In this document: positions 52,273 to 60,648 of the stretch, piece by piece
Layout of the letters: every line of letters begins with the position of its first letter
How positions within the stretch are numbered: the stretch's first letter is position 1
Assembly (NCBI GenBank): GCA_002154655.1
Contig: NGUZ01000010.1
Coordinates: 1 to 64,000 of the forward strand
Direction: 5' to 3'
DNA length: 64,000 nt
DNA from: Corynebacterium kefirresidentii
GTDB taxonomy: Bacteria; Actinomycetota; Actinomycetes; Mycobacteriales; Mycobacteriaceae
The notes under the pieces: generated by a model
What the model was told of the DNA's origin: nothing
The model's input: the letters and a program-made list of their open reading frames with translations, nothing else
Database searches by the model: none
Made by a program: the position numbers and the translations under genes

Positions 52273-53196
52273 GTGTCCGCATCTTCGCGCATCGTTGGGC
52301 TTGATATAGCCCGCTCACTTGCCATTATTGGCATGGTAGTCCTGCACATGGCCTCCCTCGTGTGGCATACCAAAGTCATTCTCAACGGCCTGCCCGCCGC
52401 GCTTTTTGCCATTTTGGCTGGCGTCACATTGATGATTATTGCCCGCAATTTCACGGTGACGACGCTTCTGCGCATCCTCGCCCGAGGCTGCATAATTACA
52501 CTCATCGGCCTCGCTCTACTGCCCCTTGGAGGTGAGATTCAGGTCGTCCTAGTAGTAATTGGCATCACCATGATGTTGCTGTGCTGGGTTCCCCCGTTGC
52601 ACTGGGCCTGGAAGCTAATCCTTTTCGCTGCGGCCACCGTAGCCGCGACCGTGAAATACGCTCCGCTGACCCTACCGCAGGTCTACCCACTGCTGGCCTA
52701 TATCGCTTATTTCCTCGCCGGCATGCTGCTCTATGAAATCTATATTCGCAAGCAACGCGCAGCTGCGCAGTGGGCTTCCACTGCTATAGCCGGCATCGTT
52801 GCCGCTATCGGTTTTTACTTCCGCTTTACTACGGACATTCCTGGCTGGCTACGTTTTACCGGCCACACCGGCGTCGTGGGTGAGATCATGCTGTCCATTG
52901 CCGTCGCTGCAGTCGTCCTACACCTCTGCCTGCTTGCTGGTCGAGCTGCGCCCAAGCTGGTCTATCCCTTTGCTGCGCTGGGTGCGATGTCACTGAGCAT
53001 CTACATCTTGCACGTGCTCACCGCCTACTACTGGCAAAGCCACATCGCCCTGCACAACACCGCCTGGGCCTGTGCCTTCATTGCCCTCTTCCTCGTTATC
53101 GCAACCCTGTGGCGCCGCCTGATAGGGAAGGGGCCGGCCGAATGGGCCGTCGCCAAAGCTATTGCCATCGCCGTTCCTGCCGGAAAGAAGGACTAA
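52273..53196 (+). CDS. HGSNAT/DUF1624-like membrane acyltransferase
   Basis: A 307-aa membrane protein with about nine hydrophobic segments. RIVGLDIARSLAIIGMVVLH at the N-terminus and YPFAALGAMSLSIYILHVL near the end resemble the heparan-alpha-glucosaminide N-acetyltransferase/DUF1624-DUF418 group, which moves acyl groups across the membrane to sugars. GTG start with GAAGGAGAAC 6 nt upstream. The trypsin-like protease starts 2 bp after its stop, so they are co-translated; a link between acylation and that protease is inference. Confidence 0.65.
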   Translation: MSASSRIVGLDIARSLAIIGMVVLHMASLVWHTKVILNGLPAALFAILAGVTLMIIARNFTVTTLLRILARGCIITLIGLALLPLGGEIQVVLVVIGITMMLLCWVPPLHWAWKLILFAAATVAATVKYAPLTLPQVYPLLAYIAYFLAGMLLYEIYIRKQRAAAQWASTAIAGIVAAIGFYFRFTTDIPGWLRFTGHTGVVGEIMLSIAVAAVVLHLCLLAGRAAPKLVYPFAALGAMSLSIYILHVLTAYYWQSHIALHNTAWACAFIALFLVIATLWRRLIGKGPAEWAVAKAIAIAVPAGKKD

Positions 53197-53198
53197 TC

Positions 53199-54224
53199 AT
53201 GCAGCACAAAATTTTCCCCGCCTTGCTCGCCGCCAGCATCGTGGCACTGACGGCCGCCCCGGCCACTGCACTCGAACACGGTGATCCAGCAACGGACTCC
53301 CCGGAGGCCCAGACTGTCGCCCAACTCAAGATAGGACGCGTGGGTAGTTTCGGTGATTGTACCGGTACTCTCGTGGCCGCCCAATGGGTGCTCACCGCAC
53401 GTCACTGCCTCGAGTCTGTGAATAACACGGGCACCCAGGCCCGCATCAACGGAACCACCTACGACACTGATTCCTGGGCACTGTCCCCGCTTTCCGACGC
53501 CGCCCTTCTCCACCTCACCGCCCCTGTCACCGATACAAAGCCCGCAGAGATTTCCACCCAAGTTCCGGAACCGGGCAAACGCGGCACACTTTACGGCTGG
53601 AGCAGTAGTTCTTCTATGGCGCGCCGCGGTCAGTTGCCCCAAGCGGAAATGGAGGTGGCCGAGCTCCTCGGCGGTAGCCCCGCCGGACCTGCCGGCGCGG
53701 ACGCTGCCGCGAGCGCCGGTGAGGATACCGATGTCGGAGAAAGCGTTCCCGCGGCCGAGGCTATGCCGGGGCTTAAAGCACCGGAGGGTACAGAAAGCGT
53801 GCCAGCCAGCGAGGCCATGCCGGGTGGGGCGCCCGATGGCCCGATGCCGCTTATCGAAAGCGCCATCCTTGATGTTCACTCCACCGGCCGAGCCGGTATG
53901 CAAGGCGGTGACTCCGGCGGCCCCTTCTTTGTCGACGGTAAACTCGCCGGACTCGCCACGGCGGGCACCGCGAACGGGGACCCAGACTTGCCTTCACCTA
54001 GCGCGGCTATTACCACGCTGGCCGGCACCAAGGACTGGATCGAGGGAGTGGTGAGCGGACGCGATAAGGAAGCGATTCTCACCGCGGAAACTACTCCTGA
54101 GCCGCCGAAAACCCCGCAGACTAGCGCTGACCACGCTTGGTTTTATGCCGGAATGGCGGTGCTAGGTCTTATTGCCGCCGCGGTAGTATCCCGCATTCCC
54201 GGCCTACGGGGTCGCAAGCGCTAG
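53199..54224 (+). CDS. Secreted, membrane-anchored trypsin-like serine protease
   Basis: A 341-aa S1 protease. Sec signal (MQHKIFPALLAASIVALTA) is followed by the catalytic triad: His69 (TARHCLE), Asp100 (LSDAALL) and Ser239 (GGDSGGPFF). Between Asp and Ser lies an ~80-residue Pro/Ala/Glu-rich insert with a duplicated ESVPA-x-EAMPG unit (54-bp period from 53739). A C-terminal helix (FYAGMAVLGLIAAAVVS) and GLRGRKR tail anchor it; there is no LPxTG. Its stop shares bases with tyrA's stop. Confidence 0.85.
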   Translation: MQHKIFPALLAASIVALTAAPATALEHGDPATDSPEAQTVAQLKIGRVGSFGDCTGTLVAAQWVLTARHCLESVNNTGTQARINGTTYDTDSWALSPLSDAALLHLTAPVTDTKPAEISTQVPEPGKRGTLYGWSSSSSMARRGQLPQAEMEVAELLGGSPAGPAGADAAASAGEDTDVGESVPAAEAMPGLKAPEGTESVPASEAMPGGAPDGPMPLIESAILDVHSTGRAGMQGGDSGGPFFVDGKLAGLATAGTANGDPDLPSPSAAITTLAGTKDWIEGVVSGRDKEAILTAETTPEPPKTPQTSADHAWFYAGMAVLGLIAAAVVSRIPGLRGRKR

Positions 54225-55249
54225 AAAATCTCGATGCGCCCACCCAGGGACTCGGACTGGCGCAGCTGCGCCACCCAATTCGGGCCGCCTGGGTGTAGGC
54301 GCAGCACCGGGCGGGAAGAAATCTTGACCGGGGAGACCGATTCCTTGCGCGCGCCAGAACGGGCATCGATACGGGTGCGGGCGCGATAACCGGCGTCGGA
54401 AAGCTCGGCGATGGAAGGCTCGGGGGAGTCGAGCTTCTCGCGGGCGTCGCGAAGCAGATCCAAGGCCTCGTCCAAAGCCTCCACCAACGCCGGGGCATTG
54501 GTTTCGCACATCTGCTGCACTAGCTCCGGGTGCGTACCGGCCACGCGCGTGGCGTCCTTGAAGGAACCGGCAGACAGGGACTGCGCCAAGATTCCGCCGT
54601 TATCGCCCACGACGGCGAGGATCTCGGCGAAGACGTGCGGCAGGTGGGAAATGCGCGCCACCGCTGCATCGTGGTTAGCTACGCGGATAGGAACCGCCTC
54701 CGCGTGTACCATCTGCGTCATGCGTACAACCTCGGTAAAGGTCTCAATCCATTGCTTAGGAATCTTTTCCCCACGCGCCTCGCACTCGGCGGCATAGTCA
54801 TAAGTAATGCCCCACGCCGCACGGCGGAAGAGGTCCCGCTGGGAGTTATCCCAACCGGACTTGGAGGTGCCCGCCATCGGATGCCCGCCCACGTAGCGCG
54901 ATTCCATGCCGCGTTCGAGGACCTGCTGGCGTACCGCAGTCTTTACGGAAACCACATCTGTAATACCGCAGCTAGGCGCGTGCTCCTGGATGGCATCGAG
55001 GACCTCGCCCACCGCGGTCATGGGAACAGCGATGACGATGAGCGCATCTTCGGCTTCCGCGCGGGTCAAAATAGCGGGAAGATCATCGGTGACGTCAAAG
55101 CCCTGCTTTACTGCAGTGCGGGCGCCAGAAGTGGAGTGGTTATATCCAAAAACGGGGTGTTTATATCCGGCTAGATCGCGCAGCAAAGAGCCGCCGATGA
55201 GGCCGAGACCGATTATGCAGATAGGGCGTTGAACATCTTGAGAACTCAC
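54221..55249 (-). CDS. tyrA: Prephenate dehydrogenase
   Basis: A 342-aa NAD(P)-dependent enzyme of tyrosine biosynthesis. ICIIGLGLIGGSLLRDLA is the dinucleotide motif; GGHPMAGTSKSGW and SHLPHVFAEILA are TyrA landmarks. No chorismate mutase domain. GTG start; CACAAT lies 7 nt upstream on the minus strand, a weak leaderless -10. It is convergent with the protease (4-bp shared stop) and divergent from the tadA pair, as in mycobacteria. Confidence 0.9.
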   Translation of the reverse strand: MSSQDVQRPICIIGLGLIGGSLLRDLAGYKHPVFGYNHSTSGARTAVKQGFDVTDDLPAILTRAEAEDALIVIAVPMTAVGEVLDAIQEHAPSCGITDVVSVKTAVRQQVLERGMESRYVGGHPMAGTSKSGWDNSQRDLFRRAAWGITYDYAAECEARGEKIPKQWIETFTEVVRMTQMVHAEAVPIRVANHDAAVARISHLPHVFAEILAVVGDNGGILAQSLSAGSFKDATRVAGTHPELVQQMCETNAPALVEALDEALDLLRDAREKLDSPEPSIAELSDAGYRARTRIDARSGARKESVSPVKISSRPVLRLHPGGPNWVAQLRQSESLGGRIEIF

Positions 55250-55288
55250 GGTGACAATTGTGGCACAACACGACTAATCTCACGAGGT

Positions 55289-55768
55289 ATGAGCAACGAA
55301 AATTACTCCTTCGCGGTAACCGTCGCCCGCACTGCGGGCCAGTGGCTGGTGCGCAGCTTCAACGATGACTTCGAGGATCCGCAGACCTCCATCAATGCGG
55401 TGCGCAGCCTGCGCTCTGAGGGCGCTGCGTTCGCGCTGCTGTGTGTGGAGGATGCCTATTTCATCGCCGTGCGCCCCGTGCCGGGCGGGGTGAAGATGCT
55501 CATTTCGGATGCCACCTATGGCGTTGATGATGACTTTGCGGCCGATTTCATGGATATCAACGACCATGAAATCCCGGATGTGGACCCTGAAGAGGCCGAC
55601 CCTTATGGCGAAGGCGATTTCGATATCTTCGCCGATCTCGGCCTATCCGAGGATCAGGTGGGCTACATCATCGACAATGACGAAGACTGGCCCTCTGATA
55701 TGTTGCTGCGCATCGCCGGCGAGCTCGGCTTCGGCGATGAACTGGAAGACGTCATTGATAACGCCTGA
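55289..55768 (+). CDS. tRNA-adenosine-deaminase-associated protein
   Basis: A 159-aa acidic protein regularly found directly before tadA in actinobacteria. SFAVTVARTAGQWLVRSF, the EDAYFIAVRPVPGGVKMLISDA core and acidic C-terminus are typical. Function unknown; a role in TadA stability or tRNA-Arg binding is inferred from linkage only. TAATCT lies 8 nt before ATG 55289. The end overlaps tadA. Confidence 0.8.
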   Translation: MSNENYSFAVTVARTAGQWLVRSFNDDFEDPQTSINAVRSLRSEGAAFALLCVEDAYFIAVRPVPGGVKMLISDATYGVDDDFAADFMDINDHEIPDVDPEEADPYGEGDFDIFADLGLSEDQVGYIIDNDEDWPSDMLLRIAGELGFGDELEDVIDNA

Positions 55769-56225
55769 GCCCCTCCAGCGCGCAGAGGCCCGCATGCGCC
55801 GCGCCTTGGACGCCGCCACGTGCACCCCGGCAGGCGATGTGCCGGTGGGTGCGGTGCTTTTTGATGCCGCCGGAAAAGAACTCGCCACCGGAGTAAACCG
55901 TCGCGAGCAACGCGCCGATCCCACAGCCCACGCCGAGGTAGAGGCCATCCGCCAAGCAGTGCGCGTCCTTGGCGACGGTTGGCGCCTTTCCGGCTGCGAA
56001 CTCGTCGTCACCCTAGAACCCTGCGCCATGTGCGCCGGAGCCTTGCAGGCTGCGCGCGTTTCCTCCGTGGTCTTTGGCGCCTTCGAGCCCAAGACCGGCG
56101 CGTGCGGCTCGCTAATCGATGTCCTGCGTGCCCCCACTGCGCCCTTTACCCCGCAGGTTCGCGGCGGCGTTCTCGAAGAAGAGTGCGCCGCGTTGCTCAG
56201 AAACTTCTTCGACGACCTGCGTTGA
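55755..56225 (+). CDS. tadA: tRNA-specific adenosine deaminase
   Basis: Zinc deaminase converting A34 to inosine in tRNA-Arg(ACG), which is encoded at 51.8 kb. The zinc motifs AHAEVEAI (His, Glu) and LEPCAMCAGAL (Cys-x2-Cys) are complete, and the protein is 156 aa from TTG 55755. ATG 55794 would remove the usual residues before the first helix. The TTG overlaps the upstream gene by 14 bp, implying coupling. Confidence 0.9.
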   Translation: MITPEPLQRAEARMRRALDAATCTPAGDVPVGAVLFDAAGKELATGVNRREQRADPTAHAEVEAIRQAVRVLGDGWRLSGCELVVTLEPCAMCAGALQAARVSSVVFGAFEPKTGACGSLIDVLRAPTAPFTPQVRGGVLEEECAALLRNFFDDLR

Positions 56226-56276
56226 AAGTGCGTACACTGGAACCCATACATTATCCGTCTAATCAAAGGAGTGATT

Positions 56277-56477
56277 ATGGGCGATTTGGAAAACAAGAAG
56301 GACGGTCTCGTAGGCAAGGCAAAGGAAGCCTACGGCGAAGCTACCGGCAACGAGGACGTAGCTAACGAGGGCAAGGCCGACCAGGTCACCTCCGAGGCTA
56401 AGGACAAGCTGTCCGACGCTGCCGAGGGCATCAAGGACAAGGCCAACGAGGTTATCGGCGGCCTGAAGGACGACTAA
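56277..56477 (+). CDS. CsbD-family stress protein
   Basis: A 66-aa highly charged protein (LENKKDGLVGKAKEAYGEAT, AKDKLSDAAEGIKDKANEV) of the CsbD family, general-stress-induced in other bacteria with unknown molecular role. AAAGGAG sits about 5 nt before ATG. A hairpin terminator follows. Confidence 0.85.
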   Translation: MGDLENKKDGLVGKAKEAYGEATGNEDVANEGKADQVTSEAKDKLSDAAEGIKDKANEVIGGLKDD

Positions 56478-56498
56478 TCCTCATCCGTATTTCTGCAT

Positions 56499-56534
56499 AT
56501 CGCTGCGCTGGCACCCCGCTGGCGCAGCGATTTT
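56499..56534 (+). terminator. Terminator after the CsbD gene
   Basis: ATCGCTGCGC (56499-56508) and GCGCAGCGAT (56522-56531) form a perfect 10-bp stem, followed by TTT. Confidence 0.85.
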
Positions 56535-56567
56535 GTCGCTCGGGCGCACTCCCGTAATCTGGAACGC

Positions 56568-56655
56568 GGTGGCGTGTCCGAGCGGCCGAAGGTGATCGCC
56601 TCGAAAGCGATTGTTGGGTAACCCCCAACCGCGGGTTCAAATCCCGCCGCCACCG
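56568..56655 (+). tRNA. tRNA-Ser (CGA anticodon)
   Basis: Acceptor GGTGGCG (56568-56574) pairs with CGCCACC (56648-56654), discriminator G; CCA is not encoded. Anticodon arm ATCGC-CTCGAAA-GCGAT has CGA at 56602-56604. The variable arm is long (class II). Confidence 0.93.
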
Positions 56656-56662
56656 CACCGAG

Positions 56663-56700
56663 ATCCCGGTCTGTTTGCGCAGGCCGGGATTTTCTTTTTC
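56663..56700 (+). terminator. Terminator after tRNA-Ser(CGA)
   Basis: ATCCCGG and CCGGGAT pair around a 14-nt loop, followed by TTTTCTTTTT. Confidence 0.85.
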
Positions 56701-56857
56701 CCGACCAGGCCGCGGGGCGCGGGGGAGGGGCTGGCTGGCCGCCAGCTGTGAAAACTGGGACGCAGGTGGCTTCGCGATAGGGGATTATAGGGTGCGGCCA
56801 CTACACTAGGGCGAAGTTCAACCCGTCCCCCACGCGAATGCGAAGGTACATCTACCC

Positions 56858-59401
56858 GTGGCTACATTGCTTTATCGTCTTGGGCGCTGGTCTTTCCTCC
56901 ATAAGTGGAAGGTCATCGTGGCATGGCTGCTGCTGTTCGCCGCCGTTGGCGGTGCCGCCGCCTTGCTGATGAAACCGATGACGAGCGAGTTCTCCATTAA
57001 GGGAACCCCGTCTATCGACGCCACCTATAAGACCATGGACCTCTTCCCAGAGGGCGGCAACCCTGCCAATTCACCCTCGGTCAACGTGGTCTTCAAGGCC
57101 CCAGATGGCCAGAAGCTTTCTGATCCAGCAAACCGCGAGGCCATCGACGCCACCATCTCCTACCTCGAAGACAACCTGAAGATGGGCGATACCACGCGCT
57201 TTGGCAACCCGCTTGAGGTCTCACCTCGCCTGCAGGATCAGGTCATCCACCAATTCACGGATATGGGGCTGCCGGAAGCATCTGCCCGCGCTGATGCGGA
57301 TAACCTCGCCATGGTCAACGATGACGAGACCATTGCGTATACCACCTTCAATTTTGACGCCGAGTCGCCTTATAGCGTGGAGCAAGCAGATAAGGACACC
57401 GTCACGGAGGCGATGAATATCGCCCGCGACCGCGGCCTTACGGTCGAAGGCAATGGCGCCGGATTTGGCGATGAGATCGCAGTCAATTCCACCTCTGAGA
57501 TTATCGGCCTGGGCGTCGCCTTCCTCGTGCTCATTTTCACCTTCGGCTCGCTGGTGGCCTCGGGGATGCCCTTGGTGTCCGCCGTCATTGGCGTGGGACT
57601 CGGCGCGCTGGGCATGTTTATTGCCACCCATTGGATTGAGCTCAATAACATGACCCCGGTTCTGGCCATCATGATCGGCCTGGCTGTGGGCATCGACTAT
57701 GCGCTGTTTATTCTTTCGCGCTACCGCGCCGAGCGCCGCCGCATGGACGGGCCCGATGCCGCAGGCATGGCGGTGGGCACGGCCGGCTCCTCCGTGGTCT
57801 TTGCCGGCGCGACGGTCTTTACCGCGCTCTTCGCGCTTATCATTGCGCGCATTGGCTTCCTCACGGCCATGGGCTTGGCCGCCGCCGGCACCGTCGCGAT
57901 CGCCGTCTTGGTCTCGCTCACGCTCATCCCTGCGATGCTGGGCTTGCTGGGCGATAAGGCCTTCAATGGCCGAATCCCCGGCGTGGCCGGCAACCCGACC
58001 CGCAAGGGCAAGCGCCGCCGCGGGCCCACCATGGGCAACCGGTGGGTGCGTTTAGTCCAGAAGGTGCCCGGCCTGGCTATGGCGCTGGTCGTGCTCTCCT
58101 TGGGGGCTATGACTGCGCCGGTACTCCAGATGGAGCTTGCCCTTCCGGCCGATACTACGTCGAACCCCGATACCACCCAGCGCAAGGCCGCCGACATCAT
58201 GTCCGAGGGCTTTGGCCCGGGCGTTAACGGTCCTTTCCTCGCCGTGGTCGATGCCCACACGGTCAACGCGGAATCCGGCGCCTTGGCCCCGCTTGTCGAC
58301 GCCCAGTCCCAACCCGAACCAGCCCCCGCTCCCGCTCCTGCCCCCGAAGAGGAGATGCCTGAGCAGCCGCAGGGGGACCAGCCCGCAGCCGAGCCGGAGA
58401 TCGCCCCGGCCGCTGAGGTGGTGGACACCTCCGCAGATGCGGCCGACGCTGCCTCCCCAGAGGATAAGGCCGCGCTTGCGTCCTTCCTCTACACCGCAGA
58501 TCAGCTCAAAGGCTTGGGCGGGGTGAAGCACGCACAGATTGTCGGACTGAGCCAGGACAAGCGCGCCGCACAGATCATGGTCACCCCGGAAACCGCGCCC
58601 ACGGACGCCGCAACGGTGAACGTCGCACACGCGCTGCGCTCGGCCACCGGCGAGATCGAGGACGCCACCGGTACCGACATCGGCCTGACTGGCCTGACGG
58701 CCGTGCAGCTCGATATCACCGAGCGACTCGAGGAAGCCATGGTGCCGTACCTGGCCATCGTCGTGGGCCTGGCCATCGTGCTGCTGCTGTTGGTCTTCCG
58801 CTCCATCTTGGTGCCGCTGGTTGCTGGCTTGGGCTTCCTGCTGTCCGTCGGCGGCGCCTTCGGCCTGACCGTCCTGGTCTGGCAGGAAGGCCTGTGGAAC
58901 CTGGTGCCCGCGCCGGGCCCGCTGATTTCCTTCATGCCCATCTTCCTCATCGGCGTGACCTTTGGCCTCGCGATGGACTACCAGGTCTTCCTGGTCACTC
59001 GCATGCGCGAGCACATCTCTCGCCACCCGGAGGGCACCGGCGGGCGGTATAGCGCCGTCGACGAGGCCACCATCACCGGCTTTACCCAAGGCGCCCGCGT
59101 GGTCACGGCCGCCGCCATCATTATGATTTCGGTCTTCGTGGCGTTTATTAACCAACCGCTGCCATTTATCCAGATCTTCGGCTTTGCCTTGGCCGCTGGC
59201 GTGCTTTTCGACGCCTTCTTTATCCGCATGACCCTCGTCCCCGCCACCATGTTCCTCATGGGCCGCGCGACGTGGTGGATGCCAAAGTGGCTGGCGAAGA
59301 TTCTGCCCACCCTGGATATCGAAGGCACCGCCCTGGAAGAAGAATGGGAAGCTAAACACGCTACCCCTACCCCTAGCCCTGCACACAAGGAAGAAGAGTA
59401 A
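56858..59401 (+). CDS. MMPL/RND-family transporter
   Basis: An 847-aa inner-membrane transporter with twelve expected helices arranged as two 1+5 repeats with periplasmic loops. The MMPL proton-relay type motif GIDYALFILSRYRAERR is in the first repeat and FGLAMDYQVFLVTRMREH in the second. A long Pro/Glu/Ala linker (APAPAPAPEEEMPEQPQ region, about residues 485-540) interrupts the second periplasmic domain. It may export a lipid or drug; substrate unknown. GTG start. Confidence 0.85.
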   Translation: MATLLYRLGRWSFLHKWKVIVAWLLLFAAVGGAAALLMKPMTSEFSIKGTPSIDATYKTMDLFPEGGNPANSPSVNVVFKAPDGQKLSDPANREAIDATISYLEDNLKMGDTTRFGNPLEVSPRLQDQVIHQFTDMGLPEASARADADNLAMVNDDETIAYTTFNFDAESPYSVEQADKDTVTEAMNIARDRGLTVEGNGAGFGDEIAVNSTSEIIGLGVAFLVLIFTFGSLVASGMPLVSAVIGVGLGALGMFIATHWIELNNMTPVLAIMIGLAVGIDYALFILSRYRAERRRMDGPDAAGMAVGTAGSSVVFAGATVFTALFALIIARIGFLTAMGLAAAGTVAIAVLVSLTLIPAMLGLLGDKAFNGRIPGVAGNPTRKGKRRRGPTMGNRWVRLVQKVPGLAMALVVLSLGAMTAPVLQMELALPADTTSNPDTTQRKAADIMSEGFGPGVNGPFLAVVDAHTVNAESGALAPLVDAQSQPEPAPAPAPAPEEEMPEQPQGDQPAAEPEIAPAAEVVDTSADAADAASPEDKAALASFLYTADQLKGLGGVKHAQIVGLSQDKRAAQIMVTPETAPTDAATVNVAHALRSATGEIEDATGTDIGLTGLTAVQLDITERLEEAMVPYLAIVVGLAIVLLLLVFRSILVPLVAGLGFLLSVGGAFGLTVLVWQEGLWNLVPAPGPLISFMPIFLIGVTFGLAMDYQVFLVTRMREHISRHPEGTGGRYSAVDEATITGFTQGARVVTAAAIIMISVFVAFINQPLPFIQIFGFALAAGVLFDAFFIRMTLVPATMFLMGRATWWMPKWLAKILPTLDIEGTALEEEWEAKHATPTPSPAHKEEE

Positions 59402-59403
59402 AG

Positions 59404-60648
59404 ATGGACTTGAGTTTCGACGTCGGCAAGCGCCTGCCCGAAGGCCCCGGCAAGCACGGCCGCAGCGGTGTCATCCACACCCCGCACGGTGATATCCAGA
59501 CCCCGGCCTTCATCCCGGTGGCCACCAAAGCCACGGTTAAGACGCTGACCCCGGAGCAGATTCGCGCCACCGGTGCGCAGGCCATCTTGTCGAATGCGTA
59601 CCACCTCTACCTGCAGCCGGGCCACGACATCGTGGACGAGGCCGGCGGCGTGGCCAAATTTGAAAACTGGCATGGCCCGACCTACACCGACTCCGGCGGA
59701 TTCCAGGTCATGTCGCTGGGCGTGGGGTTCAAAAAGGTCCTGGCGATGGACGTTGCGGATCTCAGCGATAAGGACATCCGCGCCGCCAAGAAGGAACGCA
59801 TGGCGCAGGTGGATGAGGACGGCGTGGATTTTAAATCCGTCATCGACGGCTCCAAGCACCGCTTTACCCCCGAGAAGTCCATGCAGATCCAGCACGGGCT
59901 GGGCGCAGACATCATGTTTGCCTTCGACGAGCTGACCACGCTGGTTGATACGCGCACCTACCAGGAGGAATCCGTCGCGCGCACGCACCGCTGGGCCAAG
60001 CGCTGCCTGGACGAGCACGATCGACTCACCCGCGAGCGCGCCCACCGCCCGAAGCAGTCGCTGTGGGGTGTTGTCCAAGGCGCGCAGTACGAGGATCTGC
60101 GCCGCCAAGCCACCCGCGGCCTGCTCGACCTTGACCGCGCCGCCCGTGAAGAAGGCAAGCGCGGCTTCGGCGGCTTCGGCATCGGCGGTGCGCTGGAAAA
60201 GGAAAACCTGGGCACCATTGTTGGTTGGGTCTGCGATGAGCTACCCGAGGACAAGCCACGCCACCTGCTCGGTATCTCCGAGCCAGACGATATCTTTACC
60301 GCCGTCGAAGCTGGCGCCGATACCTTCGACTGCGTGGCGCCCACCCGCTTAGCGCGCCGCGGCGGCGTCTACACCCTTGACGGCCGCATGAACCTTACCA
60401 ATGCGCGCTTCAAGCGGGATTTTGCCGGCGTGGACGAGGAATTCGGCGGCTACGTATCCGAGAATTACTCCCGGGCCTACCTGCACCACCTGCTCAAGGC
60501 GAAGGAATTCCTCGCCGGCACGCTGTGCACCATCCACAACGTGGAGTTCATGATCCGCCTGGTGGATAATATCCGCGCCGCCATCGACGGCGGCTACTAC
60601 GAGGCCTACCGCGATGAATTCCTCGGCCGCTATTACGCCGGCAAGTAG
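59404..60648 (+). CDS. tgt: tRNA-guanine transglycosylase lacking zinc cysteines
   Basis: A 414-aa Tgt that exchanges G34 of His, Asn, Asp or Tyr tRNAs for a queuosine precursor or queuine. Catalytic Asp96 (TDSGGFQVMS) and nucleophile Asp309 (FDCVAPTR) are present. The E. coli zinc site ECDCYTC aligns with EFGGYVS here, so Phe347, Gly349 and Ser352 replace the three Cys, while the fourth ligand, His378 (TIHN), remains at the right distance. The pocket also differs: FDEL (Cys to Leu177) and GGALEKE in place of GGLAVGE. It may be an altered-substrate or zinc-free enzyme. It overlaps convergent yhhQ by 16 bp. Confidence 0.9.
   Translation: MDLSFDVGKRLPEGPGKHGRSGVIHTPHGDIQTPAFIPVATKATVKTLTPEQIRATGAQAILSNAYHLYLQPGHDIVDEAGGVAKFENWHGPTYTDSGGFQVMSLGVGFKKVLAMDVADLSDKDIRAAKKERMAQVDEDGVDFKSVIDGSKHRFTPEKSMQIQHGLGADIMFAFDELTTLVDTRTYQEESVARTHRWAKRCLDEHDRLTRERAHRPKQSLWGVVQGAQYEDLRRQATRGLLDLDRAAREEGKRGFGGFGIGGALEKENLGTIVGWVCDELPEDKPRHLLGISEPDDIFTAVEAGADTFDCVAPTRLARRGGVYTLDGRMNLTNARFKRDFAGVDEEFGGYVSENYSRAYLHHLLKAKEFLAGTLCTIHNVEFMIRLVDNIRAAIDGGYYEAYRDEFLGRYYAGK

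Noticed and set aside
54130..54224. Sortase LPxTG anchor on the trypsin-like protease
   Set aside because: The C-terminus has a helix and basic tail but no LPxTG-like motif.
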